Translations under genes and position numbers: made by a program | Part shown: piece after piece, positions 7,876 through 16,145 of the stretch | How positions within the stretch are numbered: the first letter of the stretch is position 1 | Layout: each line of letters begins with the position of its first letter | The notes under the pieces: model-generated | Told to the model about the DNA's origin: nothing | Seen by the model: the letters and a program-made list of their open reading frames with translations, nothing else | Database searches by the model: none | From: Bacteroidota bacterium | GTDB taxonomy: Bacteria; Bacteroidota; Bacteroidia; Bacteroidales; UBA10428 | Length of the DNA stretch: 64,000 nucleotides | Reading direction: 5' to 3' | Assembly: GCA_003252385.1 (NCBI GenBank) | Contig: QKEH01000008.1 | Location: forward strand, 111,166 to 175,165

Positions 7876-10032
7876 TTAATTGCTCAATTGATTAAGCGAT
7901 AAAGCGGTTCCATAGGCTACCAGATGTTGCGATGGAATGGATCTCGGTAGCTCCAGAAGTTCAAATCCCTTTTCGGTGAAAATTTTTTGTAAGGATTTGT
8001 GGCGGCCAACTCCTCCGACCAGTACAAGAGGGAAGTCCGTGTTTGTTTCTGGAGGCAATAGTTTAATTGCCTGGGTTGCAATGTATTGATACACTCCGCT
8101 TAGGATTTCTTTTCTGCGGCTTATTTCGGACTGAATTAAGGCAGAGACCACATTGGTTACGGCAAATATTCCACAGGTTGTATTAATCAATTCACTTTTT
8201 TTGGCATTTAACGCCATCTGATCAATATCATCAAAAGTAATATCCGGATTAGATTGCTTCCACCTTTCCAGGATTTGCACCAAAACCATGCCTGTTCCGG
8301 CTCCGCAACTTTTATTTGTGTTAATCCAGGGTGCTTGATCTTGAGCATGAAATTTCAGTACCTTAACATCTTGTGTTCCAATGTCAATTACCATAAATTG
8401 TTTTAAATGCCCGAATAAGCTTTTAACGGCTAAAATAAGTGCATTAATTTCTGTTGTTTGGTTGTGTACCTGACTTATTAATTGGGTGTTATCGCTACCA
8501 ACACCGGCTAAGGCAAAGTTGATATCGCTATGTTCACCCAGGTCATCTTTTATTTCTTTGAGCAAGTGCGGATAGTCAATACCTGAGGTAAATAATCCTT
8601 GTTGGATTACCTTATTATCTCGGTTTATGGCTAAATACTTACTAAAACCGCTTCCAAAGTCGATACCTACGCGCACTTCAGGAATGCACGCGCTTAGGTT
8701 ATTCAATGTGATATCTCCATCCATGGGTAGGTGTTTCTTTTTTGGACTCAATTCCGACAAGAATGTACCCAACCTTAAACCCGTTGGTCCTTTGGGCATA
8801 CCCAGAATTACATCTCCACTGATGGATACAAATTTTAAATTCATCTTTGAAGCCTGGTTTTCGTATTCGGTTAACCTGGCTGCAAGCATTTGACAATGCT
8901 CATGCGAAAATATAATAATCCCTTTGGCTCCGGAATCCACGGCATTTTTCAGGAAAATATCAGCTTTCTCTGTGAAATTTAATCCACGAACCGGTGCATT
9001 AATGAGCTGAAGAGCCATATTTTCAAATATCTCTGAATCGGACATTGAAACCACCTTTTCAGCTTCAGGTAATTCAATTTCACCCAGATAATTAACCCCT
9101 TCAAAAGTAAAATTAACATTGGCATCCTTGAGCTGTTGCCATACATCGGAGCGGCCGTAGGGAATTAACCCGAACATGGCCAAAGGTATTGCGTTATCCT
9201 TTTCGGGCTGATGCTTTAAGGAATCAATTCTGTTGATTAATTCAAGTTTTAAGCGATTGCATATCTTGTACCCTGATTCGTCACCCCAGAAAGGGGCAAA
9301 TTGTCCATGCCAATGCAAAGGTTCCATCCCCAGGTTTAAAGGCCCATGCGTCTTGCGAAGCTTGAGTATCTCAAGAAACTCAGTCTTTGCCCTTACGGAG
9401 TGATAGAATGTTTCGTGTAGTCTATTGGACGCATCTTCTTCTTTAATCGAGTTGATTTCGCATAATTTTTTAAACGTGTATTCAAGCTGTTGTGCCAATG
9501 CTTTTACGGCCAGTTTATCGTTAAAACCCGGAATGTCGAGATGGAAATTGGGGACATTAAAGTTTTCCGATAACTCACTTATCATATGGCTAATGCCTTC
9601 GCAAAAAGCTGAGGAGCTAATGGTTACATCAGGTACTGGGAGGATTTCCTCTCTAAAGGCGCCTTTTAGTGCATTTATAAAACTGCATCGAGGTACCGGA
9701 GCGCTGCCTTTATTGGTTAAATCAATAACTTTGGAGTGAAATGCAATAAGGCTTGAAAACATCTCCCAATTAAAGGGAATATAACCTGAGGCCCATAAAA
9801 GTTCTGAAGGAACCAGTAGTGAGTTTGCGGCTATTTTATAACCTGGTTTGTAAGCCATTCGAGTGATAAAGGCTCGTTTCGAAATAAGACTTTTGGTTGC
9901 AGCCAGTAAAGGCGGAGCAACAGAACTTAGTGTTGCGCCTTTTTGGTCGCTGTCTTCGGAGAATTTTCGTAAAGCTTCGTACGCGAGATCTCTTTTGTCC
10001 GACTGAATCGGTACAACTTCAGTATTCTTCAT
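7876..10032 (-). CDS. Fusion of a 2-hydroxyacyl-CoA dehydratase (HgdB/BcrC-like) subunit with its ATP-dependent activator (HgdC/BadF-like)
   Basis: A 718-residue two-part protein. Residues ~55-445 resemble the iron-sulfur dehydratase subunits of the HgdB/FldB/BcrC family. The three positions that usually bind the [4Fe-4S] cluster appear as cysteines: C116 (PRCSF), C144 (AFCEG) and C380 (HEHC). Residues ~453-718 are an ASKHA-fold activator with phosphate loops VGIDFGSG and VIDIGTQD, the SCGAGTG segment (C576), TCGIFAVTN (C620) and LVGGVGRHK. C576 and C620 match the two cysteines that hold the dimer-bridging cluster of HgdC. These modules are normally separate proteins. The family drives ATP-dependent low-potential electron transfer; the related double-cubane-cluster proteins are an alternative reading. 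No CoA-transferase or second dehydratase subunit lies nearby, so the substrate is unknown. It may be co-transcribed with the upstream chemoreceptor gene (154 bp gap). Confidence 0.8.
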   Translation of the reverse strand: MKNTEVVPIQSDKRDLAYEALRKFSEDSDQKGATLSSVAPPLLAATKSLISKRAFITRMAYKPGYKIAANSLLVPSELLWASGYIPFNWEMFSSLIAFHSKVIDLTNKGSAPVPRCSFINALKGAFREEILPVPDVTISSSAFCEGISHMISELSENFNVPNFHLDIPGFNDKLAVKALAQQLEYTFKKLCEINSIKEEDASNRLHETFYHSVRAKTEFLEILKLRKTHGPLNLGMEPLHWHGQFAPFWGDESGYKICNRLKLELINRIDSLKHQPEKDNAIPLAMFGLIPYGRSDVWQQLKDANVNFTFEGVNYLGEIELPEAEKVVSMSDSEIFENMALQLINAPVRGLNFTEKADIFLKNAVDSGAKGIIIFSHEHCQMLAARLTEYENQASKMNLKFVSISGDVILGMPKGPTGLRLGTFLSELSPKKKHLPMDGDITLNNLSACIPEVRVGIDFGSGFSKYLAINRDNKVIQQGLFTSGIDYPHLLKEIKDDLGEHSDINFALAGVGSDNTQLISQVHNQTTEINALILAVKSLFGHLKQFMVIDIGTQDVKVLKFHAQDQAPWINTNKSCGAGTGMVLVQILERWKQSNPDITFDDIDQMALNAKKSELINTTCGIFAVTNVVSALIQSEISRRKEILSGVYQYIATQAIKLLPPETNTDFPLVLVGGVGRHKSLQKIFTEKGFELLELPRSIPSQHLVAYGTALSLNQLSN

Positions 10033-10186
10033 TCACAGTTGGTTTATAAGTTGATTAAAATATGGATGCGAATAGCAGGCTGATCCGTTTGCAGTGCATT
10101 TATCATGCATGCCAGACCGGTATTTGTAGAGGTTTATAATATCTGTTAGTAATTGCTTAGTAGATTCAAAGCGCAATCAGTGAGTG

Positions 10187-11386
10187 TTAAAATTCTTCGA
10201 ATTCTACCCGGAGCGGCGATGATTGCTTAATTGCTGTACGGGGTATAAAATGATCCGAACCAGTTGTATTACCAATTTTGTTAAAAAAAGAAACGGTTTG
10301 AAGTAGTCCGCTGGATAAATTATTTAGTTTCGTAGAACTGGAAGCTAGTACCACCGAAGAATCTGCATTAGCTTGTGCTATTTGTGAAAGTTCCTGAATA
10401 CCACGTGATATTTCTATGGCTCCATTGTTTTGTTCCTGTGTAGCTGTTGATACTTCATTAAGTAAGTCTACAATTTGGTTAATTTGTGGCAAAATATCCT
10501 TTAACTTGCCTTCCGTATTATGAGTTGTTTTTACTCCGTGTTCTGTGTAGGTAATAATTTCATCGGCTGATTTTTTACTTCTTTCTGCCAGCTGCCTAAC
10601 TTCTGATGCAACAACGGCAAATCCTTTTCCTGATTCACCTGCTCGCGCCGCTTCAACAGCTGCATTTAGTGCCAGGATATTGGTTTGGAAAGCAATGTCA
10701 TTAATAACTTTTATCTTCTCGGAGATGGTGTTCATGGATTTTAAAGCTTCCGATGAGGAGCTACTTCCTTCTGAAACAACAGAAGCGGATTTGGATGCGA
10801 AATCTAGTGTTTTTAGGGTATTTGCTGCATTCTGGCTAATATTTGCAGCAATTTCTTCAATGCTCGATGAAATTTGTTCCGATGAGGCAGCTTGTTTATT
10901 GGATCCCTCCGATAATAAATTGGCAGAACTATTCAATTCCTGACTGGTTGAAGATAACTCCTCGGATATCTCCTGAATTTTACCTAATACCTTGATTAAA
11001 GTATCCTTTAAACTGTTAATGGAAGTGGATATTTCACCAAGTTCGTCAGTCCTGCTCAATATGCTCACATCAAATTCTGCTAACAAATCACCGTCCGATA
11101 GCCGATTGATTTTTTCTGTTAGTTTCTTGAGTGGGGTGCCTACCTTGGCTTTGGTGCGATAAAAAACAAAAAATAAAATACATACCGATACCGGAATAGC
11201 CCAGGCTAATTGGATAATTCCTTTGGCGCCGCAAATAAATGCAAAATCCGCTATTGCGGTAACAATCAGCATAAATGAACCACCCACCACTGATACTAGT
11301 GATTTTTTGAAAATAATTCGTAATACGGCATAGCATGACAAGCCGGCGATGGATATCAGTATTAATCCTAAGGTAAACTGACTCAT
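10187..11386 (-). CDS. Methyl-accepting chemotaxis protein without a periplasmic sensor domain
   Basis: A 399-residue chemoreceptor. The N-terminus holds three hydrophobic segments (about 4-22, 30-52, 58-77) with only very short loops, so there is no periplasmic ligand-binding domain. A HAMP-like region (about 78-130, [17 protein letters not shown]) follows, then a long coiled coil. The conserved hairpin tip that contacts CheA/CheW is present as [35 protein letters not shown]. The C-terminus has no NWETF-type CheR-tether pentapeptide. It should sense something in the membrane or cytoplasm, such as redox or energy state. It lies directly upstream of the fused iron-sulfur protein on the same strand, which suggests a link, but this is inference. 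Confidence 0.9.
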   Translation of the reverse strand: MSQFTLGLILISIAGLSCYAVLRIIFKKSLVSVVGGSFMLIVTAIADFAFICGAKGIIQLAWAIPVSVCILFFVFYRTKAKVGTPLKKLTEKINRLSDGDLLAEFDVSILSRTDELGEISTSINSLKDTLIKVLGKIQEISEELSSTSQELNSSANLLSEGSNKQAASSEQISSSIEEIAANISQNAANTLKTLDFASKSASVVSEGSSSSSEALKSMNTISEKIKVINDIAFQTNILALNAAVEAARAGESGKGFAVVASEVRQLAERSKKSADEIITYTEHGVKTTHNTEGKLKDILPQINQIVDLLNEVSTATQEQNNGAIEISRGIQELSQIAQANADSSVVLASSSTKLNNLSSGLLQTVSFFNKIGNTTGSDHFIPRTAIKQSSPLRVEFEEF

Positions 11387-11514
11387 AGGTATAAGGTTTT
11401 AGTTGAACTATATTCGAATTTAGATCATCTATTTGTATTTAGATTTCTTTTAATGAGTGATTTATATCATCTTTAAAAGACTGTCTAAAATTCAATTCTT
11501 TATACTCTTTACTA

Positions 11515-12142
11515 TTATTCTGCCTGCTCGCTCTTCTCATCGAATATTTCTATTTGTGGTACTACCTCGGCAGGCAGGTTTATTAGGGTGAGCATCGGAT
11601 CCTGGTTGAAGAAAGGCCGGCCATCGACATATACTTTTTTCACCGATTCGCCCTGTGTTTGTATGTCACCATCCTGAATGGTTACCCCTAGTAGTTTACG
11701 GATGATGACTTAGGCATCGGCATCGGAAAGGGTTTTGTAAGCATCGGTATTAAAGGCCAGGGTGTTGCTCTTGGTAATGGCTATGGGTACTTTGTGGGTA
11801 ACCACTACCTCGCTGAGTTGGCATTGCTTCGTGACAGGTTAAAAGGGTCCAGATTGCTGCTGTTAGGTTTTGCCTGTATGGTACGTACATGGAGAGCATA
11901 ACCCAGATGACTGATGTGCAGCTGGTAGTTTCCCGGTTTTACAGCCTGAAGAGGCTCCCCTGGCTATCGGTAATGCAAGCATCGTAGTTTTCACCACTAT
12001 GGAATACATTGGCTCTTTCCAATATCTCCTGACTGCCGGCATCACATGCCTTGCCACTCAGGTGAGTACTTTGAGCCCAAGTTGAAATACTTGTGAATAG
12101 AGTGATACACAGGCTGCTTATACGATACAAATTTATCATCAT
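11515..12142 (-). pseudogene. Decayed 5' part of a TonB-dependent receptor-type outer membrane protein
   Basis: Reading from an ATG at 12142, a signal peptide (ending TWAQ) leads into a carboxypeptidase-like regulatory domain (LERANVFHSGENYDACITDSQG). A frameshift near 11945 moves the match into another frame (AVKPGNYQLHISHLGYALHV). A second shift near 11820 enters SEVVVTHKVPIAITKSNTLAFNTDAYKTL, an in-frame stop (TAA) follows, then a plug-like stretch LLGVTIQDGDIQTQGESVKKVYVDGRPFF and VPQIEIFDEKSEQAE. This order is that of the long Bacteroidota outer-membrane beta-barrel family (typically ~800 residues). The rest of the barrel is missing. Two frameshifts, one stop and the 3' deletion make it a clear pseudogene. 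The ORF track shows it only as unrelated short pieces. Confidence 0.85.
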
Positions 12143-12223
12143 GTGTTTTGCTTGTATGTCAGCAAAAATAAGGTGCTCCTATACGGCTGCACATGAAATC
12201 GATGAACTGGGCAATGATGTCGA

Positions 12224-12901
12224 TTAATGGATGAACTGGCTTGCAACTACAAGGGGCTTCTCTCCGTTTACGCACCCCTTCCGGTTGGACTGAACCACTT
12301 CGCCCAGTCCGTTGACTTCCATCCGAATTTGAGGACTACCCTTGTAGTATACGTTCCCCAATCCATCGATATCTACCACCAATTCGTCCTTGGCATCAAT
12401 TTCCACATTGCCGTTGCCATCAATATTGACTAATGCCCTGTCGAGCGGAAGGCCAAATGCATACACATTACCCACCCCTTCCAGATTCACCGATAAGGAC
12501 TCCTGACCGGAACCATCGACATGGAAGTTACCTACCCCGGTGAGGCTGATCTCCTTTAGGTTGGGTACGCTTATATCAACTCGTATTTCTTTGTCACTGT
12601 TCACCGTAATGTCCTCATTGAACCGTATCAGCAATTCATCTCCTACCACGTGAGCATCCAGATAGGGCAGAATGTTTTCGTAGGCCGTCAGCACCACTTT
12701 ACGTTCCTGTCCGGTAGTTACGTATACATTGGCCACCCCTTCGAGGCAAATCCCAGTAAAAGGATTCACCACTTCGAGCTCCGACAGCACCTCTCCCCTC
12801 CCGGTTATACGGAGGGGATCAGGAGCCTTTTCCTCGTCCTTTTCGCAAGCCGCCCAAATAGAAAGAAGCGGAACCAGCACAACTAAAAATTTTGTTTTCA
12901 T
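12224..12901 (-). CDS. Head GIN domain lipoprotein (DUF2807 putative adhesin)
   Basis: A 225-residue lipoprotein: a signal peptide with a lipobox (LLSIWAAC) is followed by an acidic linker and a right-handed beta-helix-like domain of the DUF2807 type. Characteristic repeated strands with G-x-G-N are visible (SLTGVGNFHVDGSG, NLEGVGNVYAFG, NIDGNGNVEIDA, DIDGLGNVYYKG). The opening segment NPFTGICLEGVANVYVTTGQERKVVLTA is the usual start of the domain. Such proteins are surface or periplasmic lipoproteins of unknown function, sometimes annotated as autotransporter-adhesin heads. It stands alone beside a decayed receptor gene and appears intact. Confidence 0.82.
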   Translation of the reverse strand: MKTKFLVVLVPLLSIWAACEKDEEKAPDPLRITGRGEVLSELEVVNPFTGICLEGVANVYVTTGQERKVVLTAYENILPYLDAHVVGDELLIRFNEDITVNSDKEIRVDISVPNLKEISLTGVGNFHVDGSGQESLSVNLEGVGNVYAFGLPLDRALVNIDGNGNVEIDAKDELVVDIDGLGNVYYKGSPQIRMEVNGLGEVVQSNRKGCVNGEKPLVVASQFIH

Positions 12902-13314
12902 GATTTTGGTTTTTGTTTTCTGAAGCTAAGGACTGTGGTTTTGGGCGAAGGTTGCTTGGTGGCGTGTTGAATTTTGTGGGGTGATTGGCTGTAATGGTGA
13001 GTGGTGAGTGGTATTGAAACTGATAAAATTGTTTGAACTGTTGAAAACGGGTAATGAGTATAATCGTACAGTTCTTTAGATAAAACGATTAAACCCGATT
13101 TAAAACACCCCTGAAAAATAAACTTGAATTTTCCTTTCAAAAACTTTGAATATTAAAAAAAAACAGCTCTGTATTGAGAATGAATTTTGGTTCATCCTCC
13201 AGTTGTTATCCGGAAAGCAAACTGCTGTTTATTGGTATTGCTAGTGTGTTGTTAACCTGTCTATATAATACAATTAACATTTGTATTATAACGCTATGGT
13301 TAGCCATTATTCTC
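12902..13314. other. Non-coding stretch with a small TGAGTGG-type repeat
   Basis: No gene is supported here. An AT-rich stretch contains a short direct repeat of GTGAGTG units at about 12995-13010, akin to simple repeats in other gaps of this window. The two open frames listed in the track (minus strand 12898-13140 and the first half of plus strand 13174-13407) show no recognisable family features. Confidence 0.45.
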
Positions 13315-13407
13315 AATGGCAATGAATTAGAAGCAGGTATGTACATTTACTCTTTGATTTCTGATGGCGCGGAAATTGACACCAAAAGAATGATTTTAAC
13401 CGATTAA
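13315..13407 (+). pseudogene. Remnant of a T9SS type A C-terminal sorting domain
   Basis: The last 30 residues of the ORF at 13174-13407 read NELEAGMYIYSLISDGAEIDTKRMILTD. This is the closing segment of a type A sorting domain (L-x-AGMY-x-Y-L-I-x-DG-x-E-x-DTKRMILT). The residues before it in the frame are hydrophobic and AT-rich, with no sorting-domain character. I read this as the surviving 3' tail of a deleted secreted-protein gene, not as a real 77-residue protein. Confidence 0.72.
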
Positions 13408-13421
13408 TCAATAAGCTTATG

Positions 13422-13458
13422 GTTAGCCTGTAATAGAATAGCAATATTGCAGGCTAAC
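13422..13458. terminator. Hairpin after the T9SS tail remnant
   Basis: An inverted repeat, GTTAGCCTGTAAT / ATTGCAGGCTAAC, with 12 of 13 positions pairing and an 11-base loop, sits 14 bp after the stop of the remnant. It looks like the original terminator of the lost gene, kept when the body was deleted. No long T-run follows, so strength is uncertain. Confidence 0.55.
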
Positions 13459-13483
13459 TTAAGTTATTCAAGCAATTACAACT

Positions 13484-14413
13484 ATGCGTACTTTCCTTTT
13501 CACTCTGTTATTTCTGCTTAGCATTAATAATGCTTATTGCCAGTTGGAATGGGCTCCAATTGGTACCCAATGGTACTACAGCCACCCCCACCCCTGGAGT
13601 GGAAACCCTTTTTGGCGATACGACCTTTATACCTCAGAGAAAGATACCCTGATAAACGATAAAAGCTGTCGGGTAATACGTTGCATGGAGCAAACGGAAT
13701 ATATGCTATTAGAAGACAGCATTGTGTATTACTACCTTAAAGGAGAATTCCACCCCTTGTATGATTTCTCAAAGCAGGTAGGCGATACATCCATTATTCA
13801 TTTTAAAGGATATAATGTAACCGATACGATTGATTGTGCCTATGACACCTTTTATGTGGCAAGGGGAATCATAGAACGAATTGATACGATTTATGCCAAT
13901 GACCTTGCACTACGTTCCTTCCTTTCCAGGATAGAAGCAATTGATACTTCTCCTAGTGTTACAGAACTCATATGGCCAGGATTAATTAATTATATCGAAA
14001 GAATTGGTGTTCCTTACATGTTTATGCCTATGGTCGAACTCCCTAGCCTTGGACATATGCGCCACCTGCGCTGCTACAGCGATAATGACATTAATTATAT
14101 GAACCCATGGTGGGCGCAACACGAGAAACCCTGCGATTATGAGATACCGGATGCAATAGAGGAGAATAAATTATCTGAGTTATCCATATTTCCTAATCCC
14201 TCAACCGGTAAAATTACCATCTCAATGGATCAAACAACTTCCATCAGTAATATCTTGGTATACACGGCTACAGGTAATAGGGTTTATCAGAAAACCAGTA
14301 AGCAAAACCCGGTTGTGATTGATTTATCCCATTTACAAAGCGGCATTTATTACCTGGGGGTTATTTTGGAAAGTGGTTTTCAGGAATATCATAAGATAAT
14401 TATGGCTAAGTAG
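13484..14413 (+). CDS. Secreted hypothetical protein with T9SS type A sorting domain
   Basis: A 309-residue protein with a signal peptide (about 1-19, ending NNAYCQ) and a central region of ~200 residues that I do not recognise. Many tryptophans and tyrosines stand near its start (LEWAPIGTQWYYSHPHPW), an opening often seen in Bacteroidota T9SS cargo proteins. The C-terminal ~75 residues (LSIFPNPSTGKITISMD to SGIYYLGVILESGFQEYHKIIMAK) are a type A sorting domain, with the PNP and G-x-Y motifs. It is therefore expected to be exported by the type IX secretion system and anchored to or released from the surface. No operon partner is present; the function is unknown. Confidence 0.82.
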   Translation: MRTFLFTLLFLLSINNAYCQLEWAPIGTQWYYSHPHPWSGNPFWRYDLYTSEKDTLINDKSCRVIRCMEQTEYMLLEDSIVYYYLKGEFHPLYDFSKQVGDTSIIHFKGYNVTDTIDCAYDTFYVARGIIERIDTIYANDLALRSFLSRIEAIDTSPSVTELIWPGLINYIERIGVPYMFMPMVELPSLGHMRHLRCYSDNDINYMNPWWAQHEKPCDYEIPDAIEENKLSELSIFPNPSTGKITISMDQTTSISNILVYTATGNRVYQKTSKQNPVVIDLSHLQSGIYYLGVILESGFQEYHKIIMAK

Positions 14414-14430
14414 TCTCTCTGTATTGTGAA

Positions 14431-14491
14431 GTAAATGGTAAATAGTGAGTGGTAAGTAGTGTTATCCAACCACTTACTATTCACCATTTAC
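14431..14491. terminator. Imperfect inverted repeat between convergent genes
   Basis: Two 22-base arms (14431-14452 and 14470-14491) pair at 20 of 22 positions around a 17-base loop. The arms consist of GTAAATGG / GTGAGTGG-like units. The structure lies between a plus-strand and a minus-strand gene and could end transcription from both sides. The arms also belong to the simple TGAGTGG-type repeats found elsewhere in the window. Confidence 0.55.
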
Positions 14492-14904
14492 TACTTACTC
14501 TCAAAGTTAAGCTGATCCACTTCAAGCGCCTCAAAGATCAGTGCTTTAATACGATCCACTTCAATCTCAGAAGTGTCAACGAAAGTTTTGGTATATACCT
14601 GTTTGCGGCGGCCACGTTCCAGGTAGTAATCTTCGTTTATCAACTGGCTTCCAAAACAGAAGCCTAACTCCACGCCATACTGTGGCCTGTTGCCTCGTGG
14701 TATGGCCGCAGCACGTATATAGCATACTTGTGAATGACGGTAGTAGTGCGGGGTACTTTGAGTCAATCTTTCCTGCCCATCCGGAATACAATCGAGTATC
14801 AGCTCACGTAAAATTTCCACAATTGCCCGTTCGTCGTCGGGAAGGCAGTCAAGAAATTCTTCGACTGACTGAAAAGAGACGATGTGCTTTGAATCGTTAC
14901 CCAT
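14491..14904 (-). CDS. DUF1801 domain protein
   Basis: A 137-residue cytoplasmic protein when started at the ATG at 14904; the track's longer start is a TTG. It has the DUF1801 (YdhG-like) pattern: an N-terminal helical part with LPDDERAIVEILRELILDCIPDGQE, and a beta-rich centre (HYYRHSQVCYIRAAAIPRG, YGVELGFCFG). The role of this family is not well defined. The start overlaps the 3' end of the upstream DUF3267 gene by 8 bp, so the two are translationally coupled. Confidence 0.72.
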   Translation of the reverse strand: MGNDSKHIVSFQSVEEFLDCLPDDERAIVEILRELILDCIPDGQERLTQSTPHYYRHSQVCYIRAAAIPRGNRPQYGVELGFCFGSQLINEDYYLERGRRKQVYTKTFVDTSEIEVDRIKALIFEALEVDQLNFESK

Positions 14905-15472
14905 GCTGTTGGAAAACAATAAACCCAACTTCCCCGGGGTGATCTAAAACCTTTTGCATGTGAGCTATCTGCCGAAGCATACACAGGGTGAGGATATCGC
15001 CTGCCGCTGCCCAAATGTAAAACGTACCAAAGAACATGAGCAGGGCATGCCCGTTGATCAGGGCAACCACCACCGGAAGAATGCCCATCAGTAGCAAAGG
15101 GGCAGCAGCCCCCAGAGCAAATTGCCACACTTTCAGGGGTTTGGAACAATGACAATAGGGCGACAAGTATTCCCATTTAAAGCCAAACGAAACCGATCGC
15201 CAGCCCACTTTCGAAAACAGAATCCAGAACCCTGCATGCAGTAGTTCATGAATAAGAACTCCCAACACAATAAAAAGTACCAGGAAAAGAAAGGACTGAT
15301 ATTTTAAAACCAGGAGTATGTTAGTGCCCCAAAGCAGGTAAAAAGGCAGCACCAGCCCCAACAGCAATGCCAGCAACAGCGCCAGACTAAAGCGGCCGGC
15401 CTGCTCCATGGATACCGAATGTGCTACACTTCCATCGTCCTGGTGCGTAATGGTGGGTTGAAACAGTTTCAT
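14897..15472 (-). CDS. DUF3267 family membrane metalloprotease-like protein
   Basis: A 191-residue integral membrane protein (start at ATG 15472; the track start at 15505 is a TTG). Hydrophobic segments lie at about 25-45, 50-75, 110-135 and 140-160. A zinc-protease HExxH motif (HELLHA) sits in the second hydrophobic stretch, as in DUF3267 and site-2-protease-like families. The later Asp of those proteases may be the D in AAAGDILTL. Substrate unknown. The gene is translationally coupled to the DUF1801 gene downstream. Confidence 0.75.
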   Translation of the reverse strand: MKLFQPTITHQDDGSVAHSVSMEQAGRFSLALLLALLLGLVLPFYLLWGTNILLVLKYQSFLFLVLFIVLGVLIHELLHAGFWILFSKVGWRSVSFGFKWEYLSPYCHCSKPLKVWQFALGAAAPLLLMGILPVVVALINGHALLMFFGTFYIWAAAGDILTLCMLRQIAHMQKVLDHPGEVGFIVFQQHG

Positions 15473-15641
15473 GACAGTCTTTGGTTTGAGTGGTGAAAAA
15501 GTCAAACTGCGTTTCTTCTTGCGGCAATTTATGCTCCAACTTTTCCAAGCTACCCCTACAATTTATTGCCCCGACATCGGATAATTCATTCCACGGTTTC
15601 TCCGGGTATATCGATTAGCCTTATATGGTCAAACTCCAGTA
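15473..15641. other. Decay zone upstream of DUF3267, no intact gene
   Basis: No intact gene. On the minus strand a further frame of about 17 codons (LEFDHIRLIDIPGETVE) directly follows the stop of the nucleotidyltransferase remnant and could be its displaced continuation, but it is too short to assign. Confidence 0.3.
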
Positions 15642-15782
15642 TCACAGTACCCAGTTATCCATGTCCATAGTGGAGCGGGAATAGCCATGATAATTTACCG
15701 CCATGCCTCCAATTACCACATCATCAACTTGGTGTTTATTGAAGCTGACAATAATCCTTTTATATTGATCCATAAAACTCAT
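15642..15782 (-). pseudogene. Remnant of a nucleotidyltransferase-family gene (N-terminal piece)
   Basis: A 46-codon frame, too short for the track, reads MSFMDQYKRIIVSFNKHQVDDVVIGGMAVNYHGYSRSTMDMDNWV. This matches the opening of small minimal-nucleotidyltransferase proteins (helix, then V-x-GG-x-AV-x-x-HGY-x-R-x-T-x-D-x-D). The GG and the paired acidic residues (DMDN) of the catalytic site are still visible. A stop follows at 15642, and the remaining ~100 residues of a normal member are missing. Such genes often form toxin-antitoxin-like or phage-defence-related pairs. The start overlaps an upstream short gene by ATGA. Confidence 0.68.
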
Positions 15783-15946
15783 AGTAACGCATATATTTCA
15801 GAATGATCTGAGAGAAGTACCAGTGTGTGATATTGATTAAACTCAGCACAAAATTCAGAAAACTCAAAACACCTTGAAAGTCGTTGTTCAAGGGGTAATT
15901 CCAAGCAATTACTTAAATAATCTGTATCGATGTTATTATCCATCAT
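15779..15946 (-). CDS. Short partner protein of the nucleotidyltransferase remnant
   Basis: A 55-codon open frame below the track's size limit: MMDNNIDTDYLSNCLELPLEQRLSRC continuing to SEIYALL. It is acidic and helical, with a W-free hydrophilic character. It ends in an ATGA overlap with the nucleotidyltransferase remnant, so both were once a translationally coupled pair. Similar short ORFs commonly precede such nucleotidyltransferase genes, but I cannot name the family. It may be intact or a relic; coupling is the main support. Confidence 0.5.
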   Translation of the reverse strand: MMDNNIDTDYLSNCLELPLEQRLSRCFEFSEFCAEFNQYHTLVLLSDHSEIYALL

Positions 15947-16145
15947 TTATGCGTTTTGTAAGATTTCAAAGAAAGCCCCATAGTCTTTTTTGGATTATAG
16001 ACACGTCTTGATAGGATTTCTGTGGATTCTTTGATTTAAATACTCTTTATCTTTTGACGACACTATTTCAAAGATAAGTTAGATTTCCTTTCCCAATGGA
16101 TTCCGCCTAAAAATTCTATCTTTACTTTACTACAGTATTACCCTA
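15947..16145. other. AT-rich gap
   Basis: No gene. The stretch presumably carries divergent promoters for the relic pair (minus strand) and the gene at 16146, but I find no strong match to the Bacteroidota promoter pattern; TATCTTTA at about 16120 is only a partial -7-like match. Confidence 0.3.

Noticed and set aside
13422-13458. Possible attachment site or inverted terminal repeat of an insertion element
   Set aside because: The hairpin sits right after a coding remnant like a terminator, there is no transposase, and no matching copy is seen at the other end of the decay zone.
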